This document shows positions 1 to 12,999 of a stretch of DNA of 64,000 bases, piece by piece. Each line of letters starts with the position of its first letter. The first letter of the stretch is position 1. The stretch comes from Episyrphus balteatus (lineage: Eukaryota > Arthropoda > Insecta > Diptera > Syrphidae): NCBI RefSeq assembly GCF_945859705.1, contig NC_079136.1, forward strand, positions 123,780,028-123,844,027, given 5' to 3'. Position numbers and translations under genes: made by a program. A model generated the notes under the pieces. The model searched no databases and was not told the DNA's origin. It saw nothing but the letters and a program-made list of their open reading frames with translations.

Positions 1-579
1 GAAACTAGAAGGCATTTAAGCAAATAGTTTTCAGTATTTGAGAAAAAATTAGTTGAGGCAGTTTATTTCATCGATTAATTTCATATTTAAAGTCACAGTC
101 TTGATTAAAATAGTATTCAATTTGTTTTTTCAATTTTTTTTTTCACAAATTTTGACTTTGAAATCAATTATTTCAAAAACAATTGATTGAAATAACTTGA
201 TTTTAAAACTCAAATTAAGTGTACAGTTTCTGCTTTTGAAAAAGGTATCATTTATACCTGTAAGTGTTGCCGTTGTTTTTTAATGATTTTTTTTTAATTT
301 TTTGTCATATTTTAGAAAATTGCCCCTCCCGCCTAAACGGGGGGAGATAGACCCCCCCTCCCGTAGTAAAATATAATTGTATTGAACTCTTCTACAAAAT
401 ACTGTTATCAATTCTTTTCCCCTAAGTTATCGTACTCGTGCCTTTTTTTCCTGTGTAAACACGCAAGTTTATGTTAAAGCAAATTTGAACTCATTTTTAC
501 TATTTTACATAACTATTAAACACAAAAAGTCACTTTAGACTCTTCAAAATAATTTATCGCACAAAACCACTACTTTTGC

Positions 580-640
580 CCCACTGTGCGTCGGCCTCCC
601 AACCGCTATGTCGCGAGTTCAAGTCCCACTCGGGCAATTT
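580..640 (+). repeat. degenerate tRNA-like (SINE head) remnant
   Basis: GTCGGCCTCCCAACCGC followed by GCGAGTTCAAGTCCCACTCG resembles a tRNA anticodon arm plus B box and T arm, with stem mismatches. It lacks a complete acceptor stem, so it is not a functional tRNA; a SINE remnant is the likelier explanation. Confidence 0.35.
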
Positions 641-718
641 TCAAAAATAATTGAACATAAGCGACTGATGTATAATTTTACAAACAAGGCCCAACTTTTG
701 ATTTAAAAAAAAATATTT

Positions 719-1060
719 TTTGGAAGGTTACTAACGGTACCTGCCATAGAACCGTTTTTTTGGTTTAAAAATATCTGTTACAAGACTAACCCGATTTCAA
801 CGGAAATTTTTATACAAAAGCGTTTAATTAACCGTAATATTCAAATGTTAGAATTTTTTTAAAAATGTTTCAATTTTTTTTTTTTTGAAAACAGGTTTTT
901 GAAATGTTTCCAAAATTTTGTTTTTAAAACTAAATTAATTATTTCTTCAAAATGGCATACCAAGTTTTTTTTTTAATGTTAAAAAATTTGTATATATAAA
1001 AAATTAAATTTAAAAAAAACCGCTCTAACGATTTTCAAAATTTTTTTTCTCAAAATTCTT
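719..1060 (+). repeat. partial copy of the dispersed DINE-like repeat
   Basis: Shares CTAACGGTACCTGCCATAGA, ATTTCTTCAAAATGGCATAC and the CGCTCTAACGATTTTCAAAA block with the longer copy at 9268-10275, in the same order and orientation. The microsatellite end is missing. Confidence 0.65.
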
Positions 1061-2959
1061 TTTAAGAAAAAAAAACCTTTTTTTCATTCTCTATCTTATA
1101 TAACTCTATCTTATATCAATAATCCTAAATTTTTTATATTCGGAATTACTTGATTTAAGAATTAAAAATTCTTAATTGTGAGTTTTTGACATTGGTAGTA
1201 AAAATTAATAGGAATTTCATAAGTTGCTCTGGGAACAACCGAACGTTTTTTATAAGCTTCACAACATCAATTCCAAAAGTCACTACACTTGAAGGGTTAA
1301 AAAAGTAAAGAAATCAAAACAACAACAAAAAAAAATAATTTCCGATTTTAATCGCAAAAACAAAGAAACACAGCGTGAGAAATTTCTATATGAATGAAAA
1401 CAAAAAAAAAATAATCGGTGTGTCTATTATTTGACATCCTTGCAACAGCATTTTATGTCAGAATCCTGCTGGTAGTGAGCAACGATGTGTATGAAAGTAT
1501 ATATACCCACTAAATGCCCGTGAGTACAATTTTTTTTTTTTTTTGTTATGAATAAATCACGAAAGATACCGGAATACAAAAGCGGAACAACAACTTCCGA
1601 TATTATATTTTTATTGAAATATGCTCGATTTCCTAAAAAGGAACAATGTGTGATGTTGGATGTGTTTCCTTTGTTTGTTTTTTTGATTGAATATAAGTTG
1701 CTATCGCGCAAATATATACGGGACCTTGGGAATATCCTAGTGATGGGAATCCATAAACTTGATCACATCACAATCACACTCGACGCGATTGAGAGAGTCG
1801 TGAGTCACTTTAGTGTTCTCTAATGCGGGTTAGCCATTTTTTTTTTTTTCTTCTTTTATTGTCGCTGAACTCTTTTTTTTTTTTTTATTTTTACTTTTTA
1901 TGGGAATATTTAGAGTTTCATGCTTGAAGGATAAACGGAAGTACTCAAACTGTCTCCCCAAAACACCCCACACGAACAAGATAAAAAAAAAAAAAAAAAA
2001 AAAAACACCTCGTATTTGGTTAACATTTTTTTGGGAAAAGGCAATTAACCATTGAAAAGGGTCAAAACAAATTGCTTTAATTAAAGAAATTTGAATTTAT
2101 GCTATCATTGTTGTTTTATTATTATTTTATTCTTTTTTGTTATTTTTTTTTCTGGTTGGTATTTCTTTGTTTTTTTTTTTTTTTTAATTGGGGTTAGAAA
2201 CAAGGAGTTGTTGTCGCTGGAAAGTGCGAATGAAATGAAATGGTGGTAACCCATTCCTTTTGATATAAAAAAAAAGGAAAATTTTATTGCAGTAAAAAAA
2301 AAAAAGGTCGTTATTCCTCCAATGGAAAGGTATTTCGTTCGAAATGAAAAATAAAAGTACCAACAAAAAAATTAAAAAGAAAAACGACTGCAACAGAAAA
2401 ATTCAAAAGATTACCAACTTAAACTTGATACACAGACATTTTTGTGTTTTGTTTTTCTGTTTTTCCTTTTTTCCTTTTTTATTTTATTTTTGAAGAACAT
2501 TATCGTATACTGTTGCACAATAGCGCACAATGAACATCATTTTCTTTTTTTTTTTTTATATTTCCATTCTTGTTTTCTAAGAGATTGTTATTATATTATC
2601 CTTTTTTTTTTTTTGCTTTGCTTTTGCTGGTTCTCCTTCGATTCAGTTTTTTTTTTAACGCCCCAATATAGACAGTCTGGATCGGTAGGGATGAGCAATT
2701 TTTTTTTTTCTTTAGCAATTCGTACAGCTTTTAATGTTTCACTTGATATGTAGGTCCTGTTCTATTTGTCAAATCATATAGAACAGTAATAAAAGTAATT
2801 TTTGAAGTGAAAACTTCTATAGTATCGTAGTGATTTGAAACAAAATGAAACGAAAACGCGACACGAACATTCAACTTGTTATAACTTTTTTGTTTTAATA
2901 AATAGATGAATGAAATTTTTACTGTAGATAGTTAATTTAATTTCAATTAATTTCATATT
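1061..2959. other. AT-rich non-coding stretch, probably intron
   Basis: Homopolymer A and T runs with a more complex 1430-1825 segment (two overlapping short open frames on opposite strands, no recognisable domain). No element ends or RNA gene seen. Confidence 0.4.
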
Positions 2960-3450
2960 CAAAATTCTGAGATGACGGTAAAAAGATGTTCTTTTTCTAC
3001 ACACGTTATATCTTTTGATCTAGTGCACATACAAATTTGATTTAACTTTAATACGCATGCTGATAACATAACCTTTCATTTGATATATCACAATTAACTG
3101 TACGAGCTCTACAAGTTACACAATCTTAAATTGAAAAACTTGAAAAACTTTGAGATCTGTTGACGATGACCAGTAATCTCAGCTTGAAATTTCGACATAG
3201 TTGGCTTTAAAAAATTCTTATTTTTTTTCTAGGCATGGTAGAAATATGAAATAATATATGAAAAAAGATTGATTTTTTTTTTTGATGAAAAGTGATTTGG
3301 TTTGAAAAAAATAAGCGCTTTTTGTAGATATTGCATAGACATGGACGATATAAATATTTTGAGCTGAAACAATAAGCTTTCAGATGATATAAAATTAATA
3401 TAGGTTGTCATATAAAAAACTAATGATGAACCCTCTGATAATAGTAGGTA
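2960..3450. repeat. dispersed repeat, copy 1
   Basis: Shares with 24950-25480, in the same order, blocks such as GAGATCTGTTG, GTAATCTCAG, AAATTTCGACATAGTTGGCT versus AAATTCGACATGGTTGACTT, TTTAAAAAATTCT and ACAATAAGCTTTCAGATG. Identity is patchy and no ends or coding sequence are recognisable. Confidence 0.5.
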
Positions 3451-4194
3451 TACAGCTTTCTTTAAGCTGACTACATCAAAGAATCTGAAGTGAAAAAAAA
3501 AATGTATTTAAAGGAGATAGAATAAAAAATAGGCAGATTTTTTCTTTTTTTTCAAGAAAATTTTTTTTTAAGGTTTCACTTCTACCACGTGTGAATTGCA
3601 AACATGACTTTTTTTTTTTATTTTCCTTGCATTACAAATTTACAACAAAAAAAAAAAAAAAAAAACGAACATTTTCTAATCTACAGCAGTTTGTTTATGC
3701 GTTATAGTCTTCTGAACTTAATCTGATACTTTTTTTTTTATTCGATGCTCGTTTTTCACGGAAATCGACATTTTAAGAATCCATCTTAATTGACTTTTTC
3801 TTTTTCAATTCACTACGTTGTGCTCATAACTTATGCTTAGTGGTTCCTGGGACCAAATCTGATAGCCTATTTTGAGTTGTCAATGAAAAAAAACGAAATC
3901 GGGAAGCCTCCGAAAAATGCACATTTTCGCAAAAACTGAGATTTTTTAAATTGCATAAAATCCCGCCTAGAATAACTTTTTTTTACAATCTATTAGTATT
4001 TGCTATGTTTTTTAGAATCTAAAGAGCTATGAAGAATCTTTACTCACTTTTTTGTCAGTATTTTTTTAATTTTTAATTTTTTTTTTTTTTAATTTTCATT
4101 TTTTTTTTTTTTTTTAATTTTCAATTTTTCTTTAATTTTCATATTTTAAATTTTCAAATTTTCAATTTTTTTTTAATTATCATTTTTTGTTTTT

Positions 4195-4373
4195 AATATT
4201 AATTTTTTTTTTAATTTTTTTTTTTTTTAATTTTTTTTTTTAATTTTTTTTTTTTAATTTTTTTTTTTTAATTTTTTTTTTTAATTTTTTTTTTTAATTT
4301 TTTTTTTTTTTAATTTTTTTTTTTTTTAATTTTTTTTTTTTAATTTTTTTTTTTTAATTTTTTTTTTTTAATT
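4195..4373. repeat. AAT(T)n tandem array
   Basis: Runs of 8-13 T separated by AA, roughly a 12-bp unit repeated about 15 times, on the plus strand. It could be slippage-derived or the tail of an element. Confidence 0.85.
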
Positions 4374-4379
4374 TTCTTG

Positions 4380-7300
4380 GAAATCCGATAAATGCTGGCT
4401 GAGTTGGACGTCCTTGTAATATGAATCGGTTACCACTCACGCAAAATAATCTGCTGTCAGCTCTCGGTTTATAATCAATTTAAGTAACAATAAGTAAATT
4501 TTTAATGTCAAGTAATTATTTTTTTTTTCTAGTTTTCTGTGTAATGTTATTCTGTGATAATATTTGTGTTTTGTTTTTTTTTTATAATTTTTTTTCTACC
4601 TTTTTTTATTATTTGAACTATAATATTAAAGTTAATATTACACCAAACAGTCAATATAAGAAAGATAAATTCGACGAATATAAAAAAATATTTAAGTAGG
4701 TATTGTACATATTTTGCAAAATTTGTTTTTTTTTTTTTTTTGCAATGCAGACATTTTTCTTATTTTCAATGACATTTTGTCAATGCAAATATTTTTCAGT
4801 TGCAACAAATATTATTTTTTTAATGCAATATTTTATTTGCAATCAATTTTTTTTTTATTTGCAATAAAAAACAAATGTATTAAAAAAATAATTTTTTAAC
4901 AACAGTGGTGCAAATTCTTTTTACAAAACGTTTATTAAGTTTTTGTTCCTTTAAGAAAAGCTAGTGCAGTGATAATGTAGATACTTTGTTGAGTGAAAAA
5001 AAATAGTAATCACACATTCAGCTCTGGTGGCAGTTGGTATATGGTACGAGAATGTAGGTATGTATATGACCATTTTCATACAAAACAAAAAAAGTTAAAA
5101 TGACTCTAATTAAGTGAACCGCACTGTTCATGTATGTATGGCTATTAAAGATTGTTGTTTTTTTTTTTAATTTTATTATTATTTTTTTTTTTTTTTTTTT
5201 TTTTTCAAAAGAAACATAATGGTAAAAGTGAATCACTTTTGTATTGCTTGTTGAGGGAGCCTTATTGTTGTTGAGGAGCCTCTTTAACTCAGTTTGGACT
5301 CTAAGTTGTTGTTTTTTTTTTTTTTTATTATTATTGTTTTGTTTATTTGTGGCCTATAAAATTGTACAAGCATTATATTCGTATATGTATGCCCTTTAAC
5401 AGAACAAAAGCAAAAATGAATTTGTTAAAAATATGCCCAAGGATATGTAGACACAATTGTTTTTTTTTTTTTTTATTCCTTTATCAGAGTTAAAGAGTAA
5501 TAAATCGTTGTATTTTTAATAGAATGCCAAATAACAGAAATTTTTAATTTGAAATCTAAAATTAATAAAAACACACAAAAAGTGGGTTTTCAAAAGATTT
5601 ACGGGAAAAAGAAAATCGCAAAATTTTCGATTTTTTTCCTTTGAGTAAACTATATCTAATTTCTTCTATCTAATCTTTTTCAAAGTCTCATTATTTCACC
5701 ATCAAAAGTGCTCTATAATTTTTGACAATAATTCAGCGCAAAATAGGCGGTTTTCACACGGATAAAAAAGACCAGCTAAAAACAAAAGGATTCCACATTA
5801 AATTAAGCGGGATTTCTGAATGGTTTTTATGCCAAGCTGACTTCCTCTTTAATTTTCTAAATCTCTTGAATGCGCAAATTTAAAAGAAATCCACTTAATT
5901 TAAGCAGAAAATCATGTTACTTTTAGGTGGAAACATTTTAATTAAAAAAAAAAACTGGTAGCCACTTATTTTTTGTCGATTTTTTAAGAATTAAAATGAA
6001 ATAAAGTTTACCTTAAAATTAATAGAATTTAAGCGGATTCCACTTATTTTAAGCGGGAATTGTATTTTTTTAAGAGGGTGTGATTTAAGGTGGAAAACAA
6101 AGTTTTTTTTTCGTATTGGGTTCAACTTTTTTTTAAGAAAATATACCAAATACAAAGGCAAATAGGTGCGACTCCTTGGTTTACTTAATATCGACCTACC
6201 TTTACCAGTAATTTGAAAAAAAAAAAACAATAATGGAAAGTTCTTCTTAACACAAAAAAAAAAAATCCAAATAAACATACCCAAGTCTATAATTCTACAC
6301 ATAAATCCGTTTCTAAAGAAGACAAATTATGTTGAATTCGATTCGCAAAAGAAAACACAACAACAACGACGACGGACGACCCCGCATCGCATGAAGCTAA
6401 GAAGGAAAATGTTGTTGTTTAAGTATTCCTTTAGCATTTGTGGGGAAGAATGGCAAAGGAATGAAGCTGAATAGCTGGCCATCATCATCATAAGCAGCAA
6501 CGTTCCCTTTTTGACTTTTTTTTTTCGTCTTCTTCCTTTTTTTGTTGTTGTTGTTGTTGTATATTCCCTTCTCGTCATGATGTTTATAGGAGGTATATAC
6601 ACGGGACAAAAATAGCACAAGACCAACTGCCGCACATCAGTAAGGTGCATCTATTCTAGATATTATAAGCCAGGCAGAAGACTATACTCTCTTTCCACTA
6701 TATAAGAGTTTATTGACATTTAAATTTTTCCTTCAACAAAACGGTATACCTACAATTTTTAAAGAAAACAAAATTGATTTATTATCAACAAATGGTTCTT
6801 CTAAATGTAACTAAGAATATTGAGATGGGCGTGACGTATGTGACACTTAAAGTCATTTGTACTTATTTTGACCTTCGAGTTGGTTGTTGTTGTTTGGTTG
6901 GTAATAAAGTCATAAAGTCAACACTTAATGTAAAATTAAACAACAAAAACATGAAAGGGAGGGTTTTTCCCATTAGACAAGGGTTACCGAGGGTAGTTTC
7001 TTGTCACAAATAAAATTTACAAGTATTTTTGTTTTTTTTTTTTGCTTTTTCAATATCTTATTATTTTGTATTGACAAACAAAATGAATTGTGTAAGAGTG
7101 CACTTATTTTTTCTTTCATTTTCAATCAGAATAAGTAAGTCAGGTAAATTGAAATATGCAAATGCAAATGGTTTTGTTTGAACAACAAAGATGTCACTCT
7201 TTTCATTTCGTTAAAATATAGAGTGACAAGATAGGTATCTAACCTTTGACAGCAGTCAAGCACGGACATTAAAGATTTTTTTAGTGGAGGGTAATGCTTG

Positions 7301-9267
7301 GTATATGAGTATTTTTACTTTAAGAAAAAAATACCAATTCAAACAAAAAATTGGATAAAAGCAATCAAAACAGATTAAGGATCATCAATGTTTATTTATT
7401 TATTTTCGTATTTTTTTCTTTTTTGTTTTTTTAAGAAATTATGATTGATGCAGAACTAATGTATAACTTCATCTCTAATGCATTCATCATCATTGGGTAG
7501 ACTTCATCGTATACAGTATAGACGTAAGAAGTAAGACACGAAAAAAAGGGTTTACCCTTACCCGCAGGCACTATAGTTATTAATGTTGCGCACAAGATTG
7601 TATTTCTTCTTAGTTAGACTTTTCTTTGAAGTTCGATCACTATCATTATAGGTTTTTGTTCTTGGCGCAAATTCATCATCAGATGGGGGAATTATTCTTG
7701 AGGATTGAATTTATCCGTGGGAATTGTGTGTTGAGAAATTTCTTGTGATCTTGTTATCTAAAAGTTTATACTTTATTTGACGGAATATATTAATATGTAT
7801 TTGGTTCAGCGCCAGTGAATCCTTTTTTTTTAAGCAGTAATCTAGTATTTTTATCAGAAATGATTTATAGTTTCAGAGTAACAAATTCCGCAAAATGTTT
7901 GCAATTAGAATAGAGTTTTTCGACCATGGTCTGGGTTTGGCGTCATAGTTAATTACATAAAATTCTTAATATCTACAGATTCAACTCGGATCAATTAGAT
8001 TGCACCAAAAAATAAGTTTTCGATAAAATTTTCAAGTTCCCATCCTCTAAAAGAAAAAAACGCACCACAATGTAAGATGATTTTATACACTTTTACCTTT
8101 GCATTTAAAAAAATTGATTTTAAAACTCGAACTAGAAAGTTTTGAGATTTTTTATCAATATAACTGCATAAAAAAAAACCGAAAAACTTTTTTTGATTTA
8201 GATTATGATCATTTAAAGTCAAAATTGGGCTTCTTTAATTTTTTAACAAAAATTTAATCGAATAAAACAAAAAAAAAAAAAAAAAAACTGCTCAATGGGT
8301 TTAATCAAAACTTTTTGGGATTTTTGAGGCTGTAAAAGGCAAAATCAACAAAACTGGTTCCCTTGATATTTCCAACTTAGCGCCTGATTATGCCAAGTCA
8401 CCAAAAGCCCTTTTTTTTCTTGATTTTTCATATTAATACAAAAAAATTTAAAAAGCCCAAAACTACCCGATTTTTGAGGAAAATTTATTAAGATTTAAGA
8501 TTGGCGGTTGCTGTGTTTGAAAACAAAAAGATCTTTTTCTTTTTAAAAGTGGTCGTATCAAATTAAAAAAAAAAACGGAAATTTGCTGAATGAGGAAGTT
8601 ATCTTTCGGTGTTCATTAGGATTGAGAATTTAAAACTAGAAAGTTCGAGATTTAAAATCATCTTTTTTTTTTTTAATTCCAGTGCAACCGTTTATAAAGG
8701 AAATACAGTCACTTGAAAAACTTCCACAAATTTGTATTTTTTTGTAATCCCTTAATTTTTACCGCTAGTGTATTTGTATTTGAATTTTTTTAATTTCAAA
8801 AATCATTCATTAAAAAATATGTACATTGTACATACTTAAAAATCAAATTGTTGTATAAATCTTTAGCTTTAAAAAAAAGCTATTGTTTTCTTAAACATTT
8901 GTTTTTTTCTATTTATTCAAAAAAAAAAAAAAAAAAAGTGGAAAATTTTGTATTTTGCGTTCAACAAAGTTAAAGCTACATAAAACAACGCAAATTTTTA
9001 CTTTGTCAACAAATTTTGGTTAATGATAAAAAATAAAAACAAAAAATTATTTTTTTTTACATTTTTTCAATTTGAGGTTATGTAAAAAAATTATCCAAAT
9101 TGTCTACATATAACCTTTTTGTCAGAAAACGTCAAATCTCGATTTTGTATCCACCATCTTTTATCCCTCCCCCACACCACTTATCTAAACTATTTATTTT
9201 TAATTTCTTCATCATTCATTTTCAGCTTATTGTTTTTTTTTTTTTCAAAAATGTTTTCTTCTTTTTT
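4380..9267. other. AT-rich non-coding stretch, probably intron
   Basis: Contains long T/A tracts, a (GTT)n run at 6542-6560 and AAGCGG-type repeated words at 5800-6060 (several TTAAGCGG/CCACTTA copies in both orientations, possibly an eroded MITE). I see no gene. Confidence 0.4.
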
Positions 9268-9366
9268 TACTTGCGATATAGGGAAAGTTTAGGATTCGTA
9301 AAAAAAATCGAACTCGAGATAACAATTTTACATGACGGAGAATGCCAAAAAAGTGGGTCCGGCAAT

Positions 9367-9411
<45 letters not shown>

Positions 9412-10275
9412 GTGTCTGTCTCTATCTGGAGCTGCAGCCTAAACGAGTGAAGTGATTTTCTTCAAACTTGGTAGTTAGCAGTTTTTGGTGATTCCCTAGA
9501 GGGGAAATTGAAATTTTTTTTTTATGACCAAAACTAACGGTACCTGCCATATAACGGAAATAGAAAAGGTAATTTTTTTCAAAAACGGCTCTAACGATTT
9601 TGATTAAAATTTTTGTGTGTAGTACTACACATAAGGGCCAACTTTTTTAATAAAAAAAATATTTTTTGTACCGTTATTAACGGTACCTGTCATAGAACGG
9701 TTTTTTTCGTTTCTTAATATCTCGTACAAAATTAACCCGATTTAAATGAAAATTTTTATACAAACGTGTGTAAGTAAAGATAATATTAAAATTTTAGAAA
9801 ATTTTCAAAAAACGCATTTTTGGTTTTTTAAAAAATATTTTAAATTTTTTTTTTGAAAAATCAATTTTTTGAATCAATGAAAAATTTTGAAATTTAGTTT
9901 TTATGTGTAAATTAATTATTTCTTCAAAATGGCATACCAACTTTTTTTTTGAAAAATGTTAAAAAAATTTTATATATAAAAAATTATTTTTTTAAAAAAC
10001 GGCTCCTACAATTTTCAAAATTTTTTTTCTAAAAATACCTTTTTATACGAGGAATAAAATGGCATATTTGTTTTTTTTTTTAAGATATTTTAAAACGGAG
10101 TTTTATTAATTATAAAAACAGATTTAATTTTTTTATACTACTTATGAAATTTCTTCAAAATATCAAATTTTAAATTTCTTGAATAAAAAGCTTTAACATT
10201 ATAGTTACTTTAAGCATAAGAGCAAGTACGTGCGACCCCAGTCGTGCAATTTATTTTAATTGCACTGGTCTAAAT
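9268..10275 (+). mobile_element. DINE-1/mini-me-like (Helentron-type) element with (CTGT)n
   Basis: Begins near ACTTGCGATATAG, continues through AGAATGCCAAAAAAGTGGGT, a (CTGT)n array (9368-9415), CTAACGGTACCTGCCATA blocks and AAAATGGCATACCAA, and ends with AGCAAGTACGTGCGACCCCA and a hairpin-forming GTGCGAC-CCCA-GTCGTGC. The same order occurs inverted at 44973-45976. Mini-me/DINE-1 elements of flies are known to carry (GTCY)n-type microsatellites. There is no coding capacity. Assignment to Helentrons is inference; the shared structure of the two copies is seen directly. Confidence 0.65.
9368..9415 (+). repeat. (CTGT)n microsatellite
   Basis: Perfect CTGT tandem array broken once by TGTG, internal to the DINE-like element. 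It is the source of a CLSVCLSV translation that is not a gene. Confidence 0.95.
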
Positions 10276-11374
10276 TATGTTAAAACCTTTTTAATTTTGA
10301 TATCTTTAAGACATTTTTTGGCGTCACAGATGAACATTTTGAAATCGAGGTAGAACGATATTAATTTAAAGTATTTAATTTACAAAACACGATAAAAACA
10401 AAGATAACTGAGAACATAGGCGCCTGATTACAAGTCTAATTATGTCAATTAACTGTAAGCGTTCGTAAACGAAATATTCTAGGCAACGTCAAACCTTATA
10501 TTCTTTAACTCATTAACAAAATCGCCTTTTCAATCAAACCATCAATTTTAAATTTTATGAATTTTAAAGTTTTATTATAAAAATATTCCATCATCATCTG
10601 CTCTGTTTAAATCCAATTGTTTTTCTCATTAATCTATACCTACAATAGGTATAATATCCGTTATAAAAGAAAATCCTTAATAAACCCTGAATAAAATCCT
10701 TTTAATCCTGCTGCCTTGAAAAGACAAACGAATGGATAAGTATAACGCAGTCATATTCCACCCTCTCTCTCATACTCTTATTTATACTCTATGTACTCTA
10801 TGAACCATCAGTGGGGAATAGATGAACATAAAAAAAAAAAAAAGTAAAGCAAAAAAAAAAAAAAATTATTGATGGTAAATTTATCATTTGCAAACAATTT
10901 TGCATAAATCGAGGGTACCAAGACCAACAAAAACAAAAACAACAACAACGAGAACAACCAACCAAACGGCGGCAACCAAACCAAACAACATCGAACGAAC
11001 GTTGTTGCCTGATGCTTTAGTGTTATATTTTCTGACTGGGTAAATCCCATAAACGTGATTTGTATCATACAACAAGGACTCCAGTCATTAGTATTTTCAT
11101 CCGTCAAATAGTAGGTGAGGCGTAAAGTTTGATAATATATATTGCGAAATCTACCTGTGGATATTCCAGGAACGGATTTATTTATAAATGATAATATTGA
11201 ATAAAGGAAGTGTATGACCATGAGTTTGGAGGTTCCCCATAAAGCGAGTGACCATGAAGATAAATTGATTCTTCGAATACATTCCATAGTTTCTTTTTGT
11301 CATATTTTCACTCCCAATTAATATTTCAGCTTAGATTAAATTTAAGAGTTTTTTTTTTTTTTTGAAACTATAAG
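10276..11374. other. non-coding stretch with a long chance open frame
   Basis: A 159-codon minus-strand frame spans 10808-11287, but it is dominated by translations of poly-A and ACAACA runs and has no family resemblance; probably not a gene. No element ends found. Confidence 0.35.
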
Positions 11375-12999
11375 CTATGTAACGCGAGTAACGCGTTACA
11401 CATTCGTGTAGTGCGGTTCAAGAAAAGATATCTATATTTGACGGTACTTCCGAAACTGGACTCGAGACTTAACTGATAAGCATTTCTCGAAGCGCCAATA
11501 TTACGGTTTAATTGTTGTAAAAGAGTAACGCAACGAGCTATTTTTTATTGGAACAGCTTTCTCGATGCAAATACAACTCATAGAAAGTGCTGATAGTTGA
11601 AACTAGTGCGATAACTGCTTTTAATTACTCTGCTCTTTCACTGAGCTGTGAACAGTTGCAATTGCTCTTCAATATAGCTGCTCATTCCTCAGTCTTCAGC
11701 CTTACAAAAGTCCAAACCAATTTAAGAATTTAGTGAAATCTTCAAACTTAGCCATTCAAGATCCACATCCAAAGAAGATAGGAGTGAATGAGGTAACGCG
11801 AATAGGAATGTGTTATGTCTCATCATCAGCAAAATAATTGAGTGGATTAGAAATTTCCAAATAGAAAGAGTATCGGAGAAAAAACGGACCCCTGTGGTAC
11901 TCCAGCATTTATTTTGTTGGTTTTAGGCTTGAATTCATCCAATTCGATTTAAGAAATGTTCGACACTTTAATTACACTGGTCAACAAGGTTTTTGCCACA
12001 ACAACCAAAATATACTTTTCCAGTAGTTTTTGATGTGCTGAACTCGAATCTGAAGTCAGAAAATTGTTATTGGCCTCGGTTTTTTAAATATTACCGTTAG
12101 AAAATGTAAAAAAACGTAATTTTGGCTGCTTTCGAGGTTATGTTTTTTTGTGGGTTAATACATTGTGAGTAAATTTGTAACGGTGGCTATAAGAACTGAT
12201 TTTATTCTTTCAAAAAATGTTTAAATCTTTCCGATATCTGTTTTACTGCCCGAGATATTTAAAATTTAAGCAGCGGTCTTTGAATCAGAAACAACACTGG
12301 CCAACCAAATTAAACTTTTTTTGCCACAAGAACCAAAATATACTTTTCTGCAGGTTTTTGGGTAGCTGAGCTCGAATCCGCAATTAGAAAAATTTTATTA
12401 GCCTTAGTTCTTGAAATATTACCGTTATAAAGTGCAAAAAAAAGGTTTTTTTTTATAACGGTTATATTTCAAGAACGGAGGCTAATAGAATTTTTCTGAT
12501 TGCGGATTCGTGCTCAGCAACCCAAAAACCTTCAGAAAAGTATATTTTGGTTCTTGTGGCAAAAATTCTGTGATCAGAGACTTAATCTTTTAATTAAGTT
12601 TAGTTTCTCTTTGGCTTATTAACTGAAATTTAAGATATCTCGAGCAATAAAAGAGATATCGGGAAAATTTAAACAGTTTTTGAAAGTAGAATATCAGTTC
12701 TTATAATAACCGTTAATAATTTGTTTCTAATGAATTACCCCACATAAAAACAGAACCTCGAAAACAGCCAAAATGACGTTTTTTAGCATTTTATAACGGT
12801 AATATTTCAAAAACGGAGGCCAATCAAATTTTTCTGACTTCAGATTCGGATTCAGCACCCCGAAAAATACTAGAAAAGTATATTTTCGTTCTTGTGGCAA
12901 AAAAAAAGTCAAATTTTGTTGACCAGTGTTATTATTGATGTGTTCTTCTTTCGCTGATAAATCATTTCGAGATGATTATTTGTGCTTCTCGAAAGGACC
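11375..12999 (-). pseudogene. decayed non-LTR (LINE) reverse transcriptase, split by a MITE
   Basis: The minus strand at 11906-11869 encodes AGVPQGSVFSPIL, the conserved GVPQGSxxSPxL block of non-LTR reverse transcriptases. About 40 bases on, in another frame, 11833-11822 gives FADD, the catalytic [FY]xDD box. Upstream, across the element inserted at 11975-12928, the minus strand near 12970-12935 gives FISERRTH, matching the F(L/I)SxR block that precedes GVPQGS in Jockey/I-type RTs. Stops and frameshifts are frequent. The stretch down to about 11375 gives a weak NRTTR-like C-terminal match. The copy is dead. Clade assignment (Jockey/I-like) is inferred. Confidence 0.7.
11975..12928. mobile_element. 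PIF/Harbinger-like nonautonomous inverted-repeat element inserted in the LINE
   Basis: Ends CACTGGTCAACAA.../...TTGTTGACCAGTG are flanked by a 3-bp duplication TTA (11972-11974 and 12929-12931), the TWA pattern of PIF/Harbinger. The arms match over about 200 bp, including words around TTGTGGCAAAA, AAAATATACTTTT and CCTCGAAA. The centre (about 12295-12575) is itself a secondary inverted repeat of the same motif set, so the element is a double fold-back. It holds no transposase frame. A truncated relative lies at 52547-52874. Confidence 0.7.

Noticed and set aside
1427..1823. Overlapping 94- and 91-codon frames on opposite strands
   Set aside because: Mirror frames of the same unique stretch; neither resembles a known protein and both run into homopolymer tracts.
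9100..9450. 116-codon frame with CLSVCLSV repeats
   Set aside because: Translation of the (CTGT)n microsatellite inside a DINE-like element; the same applies to 45654-45939.
10808..11287. 159-codon minus-strand open frame
   Set aside because: Mostly translation of poly-A, AACAAC and AT-rich sequence with Phe/Leu runs; no domain, no splice context, and the frame crosses low-complexity DNA.
11819..11832. CTCATCATCAG, a possible third minus-strand hammerhead core
   Set aside because: No TTTC at a suitable distance and no flanking stems; it is the FADD codons of the reverse transcriptase.
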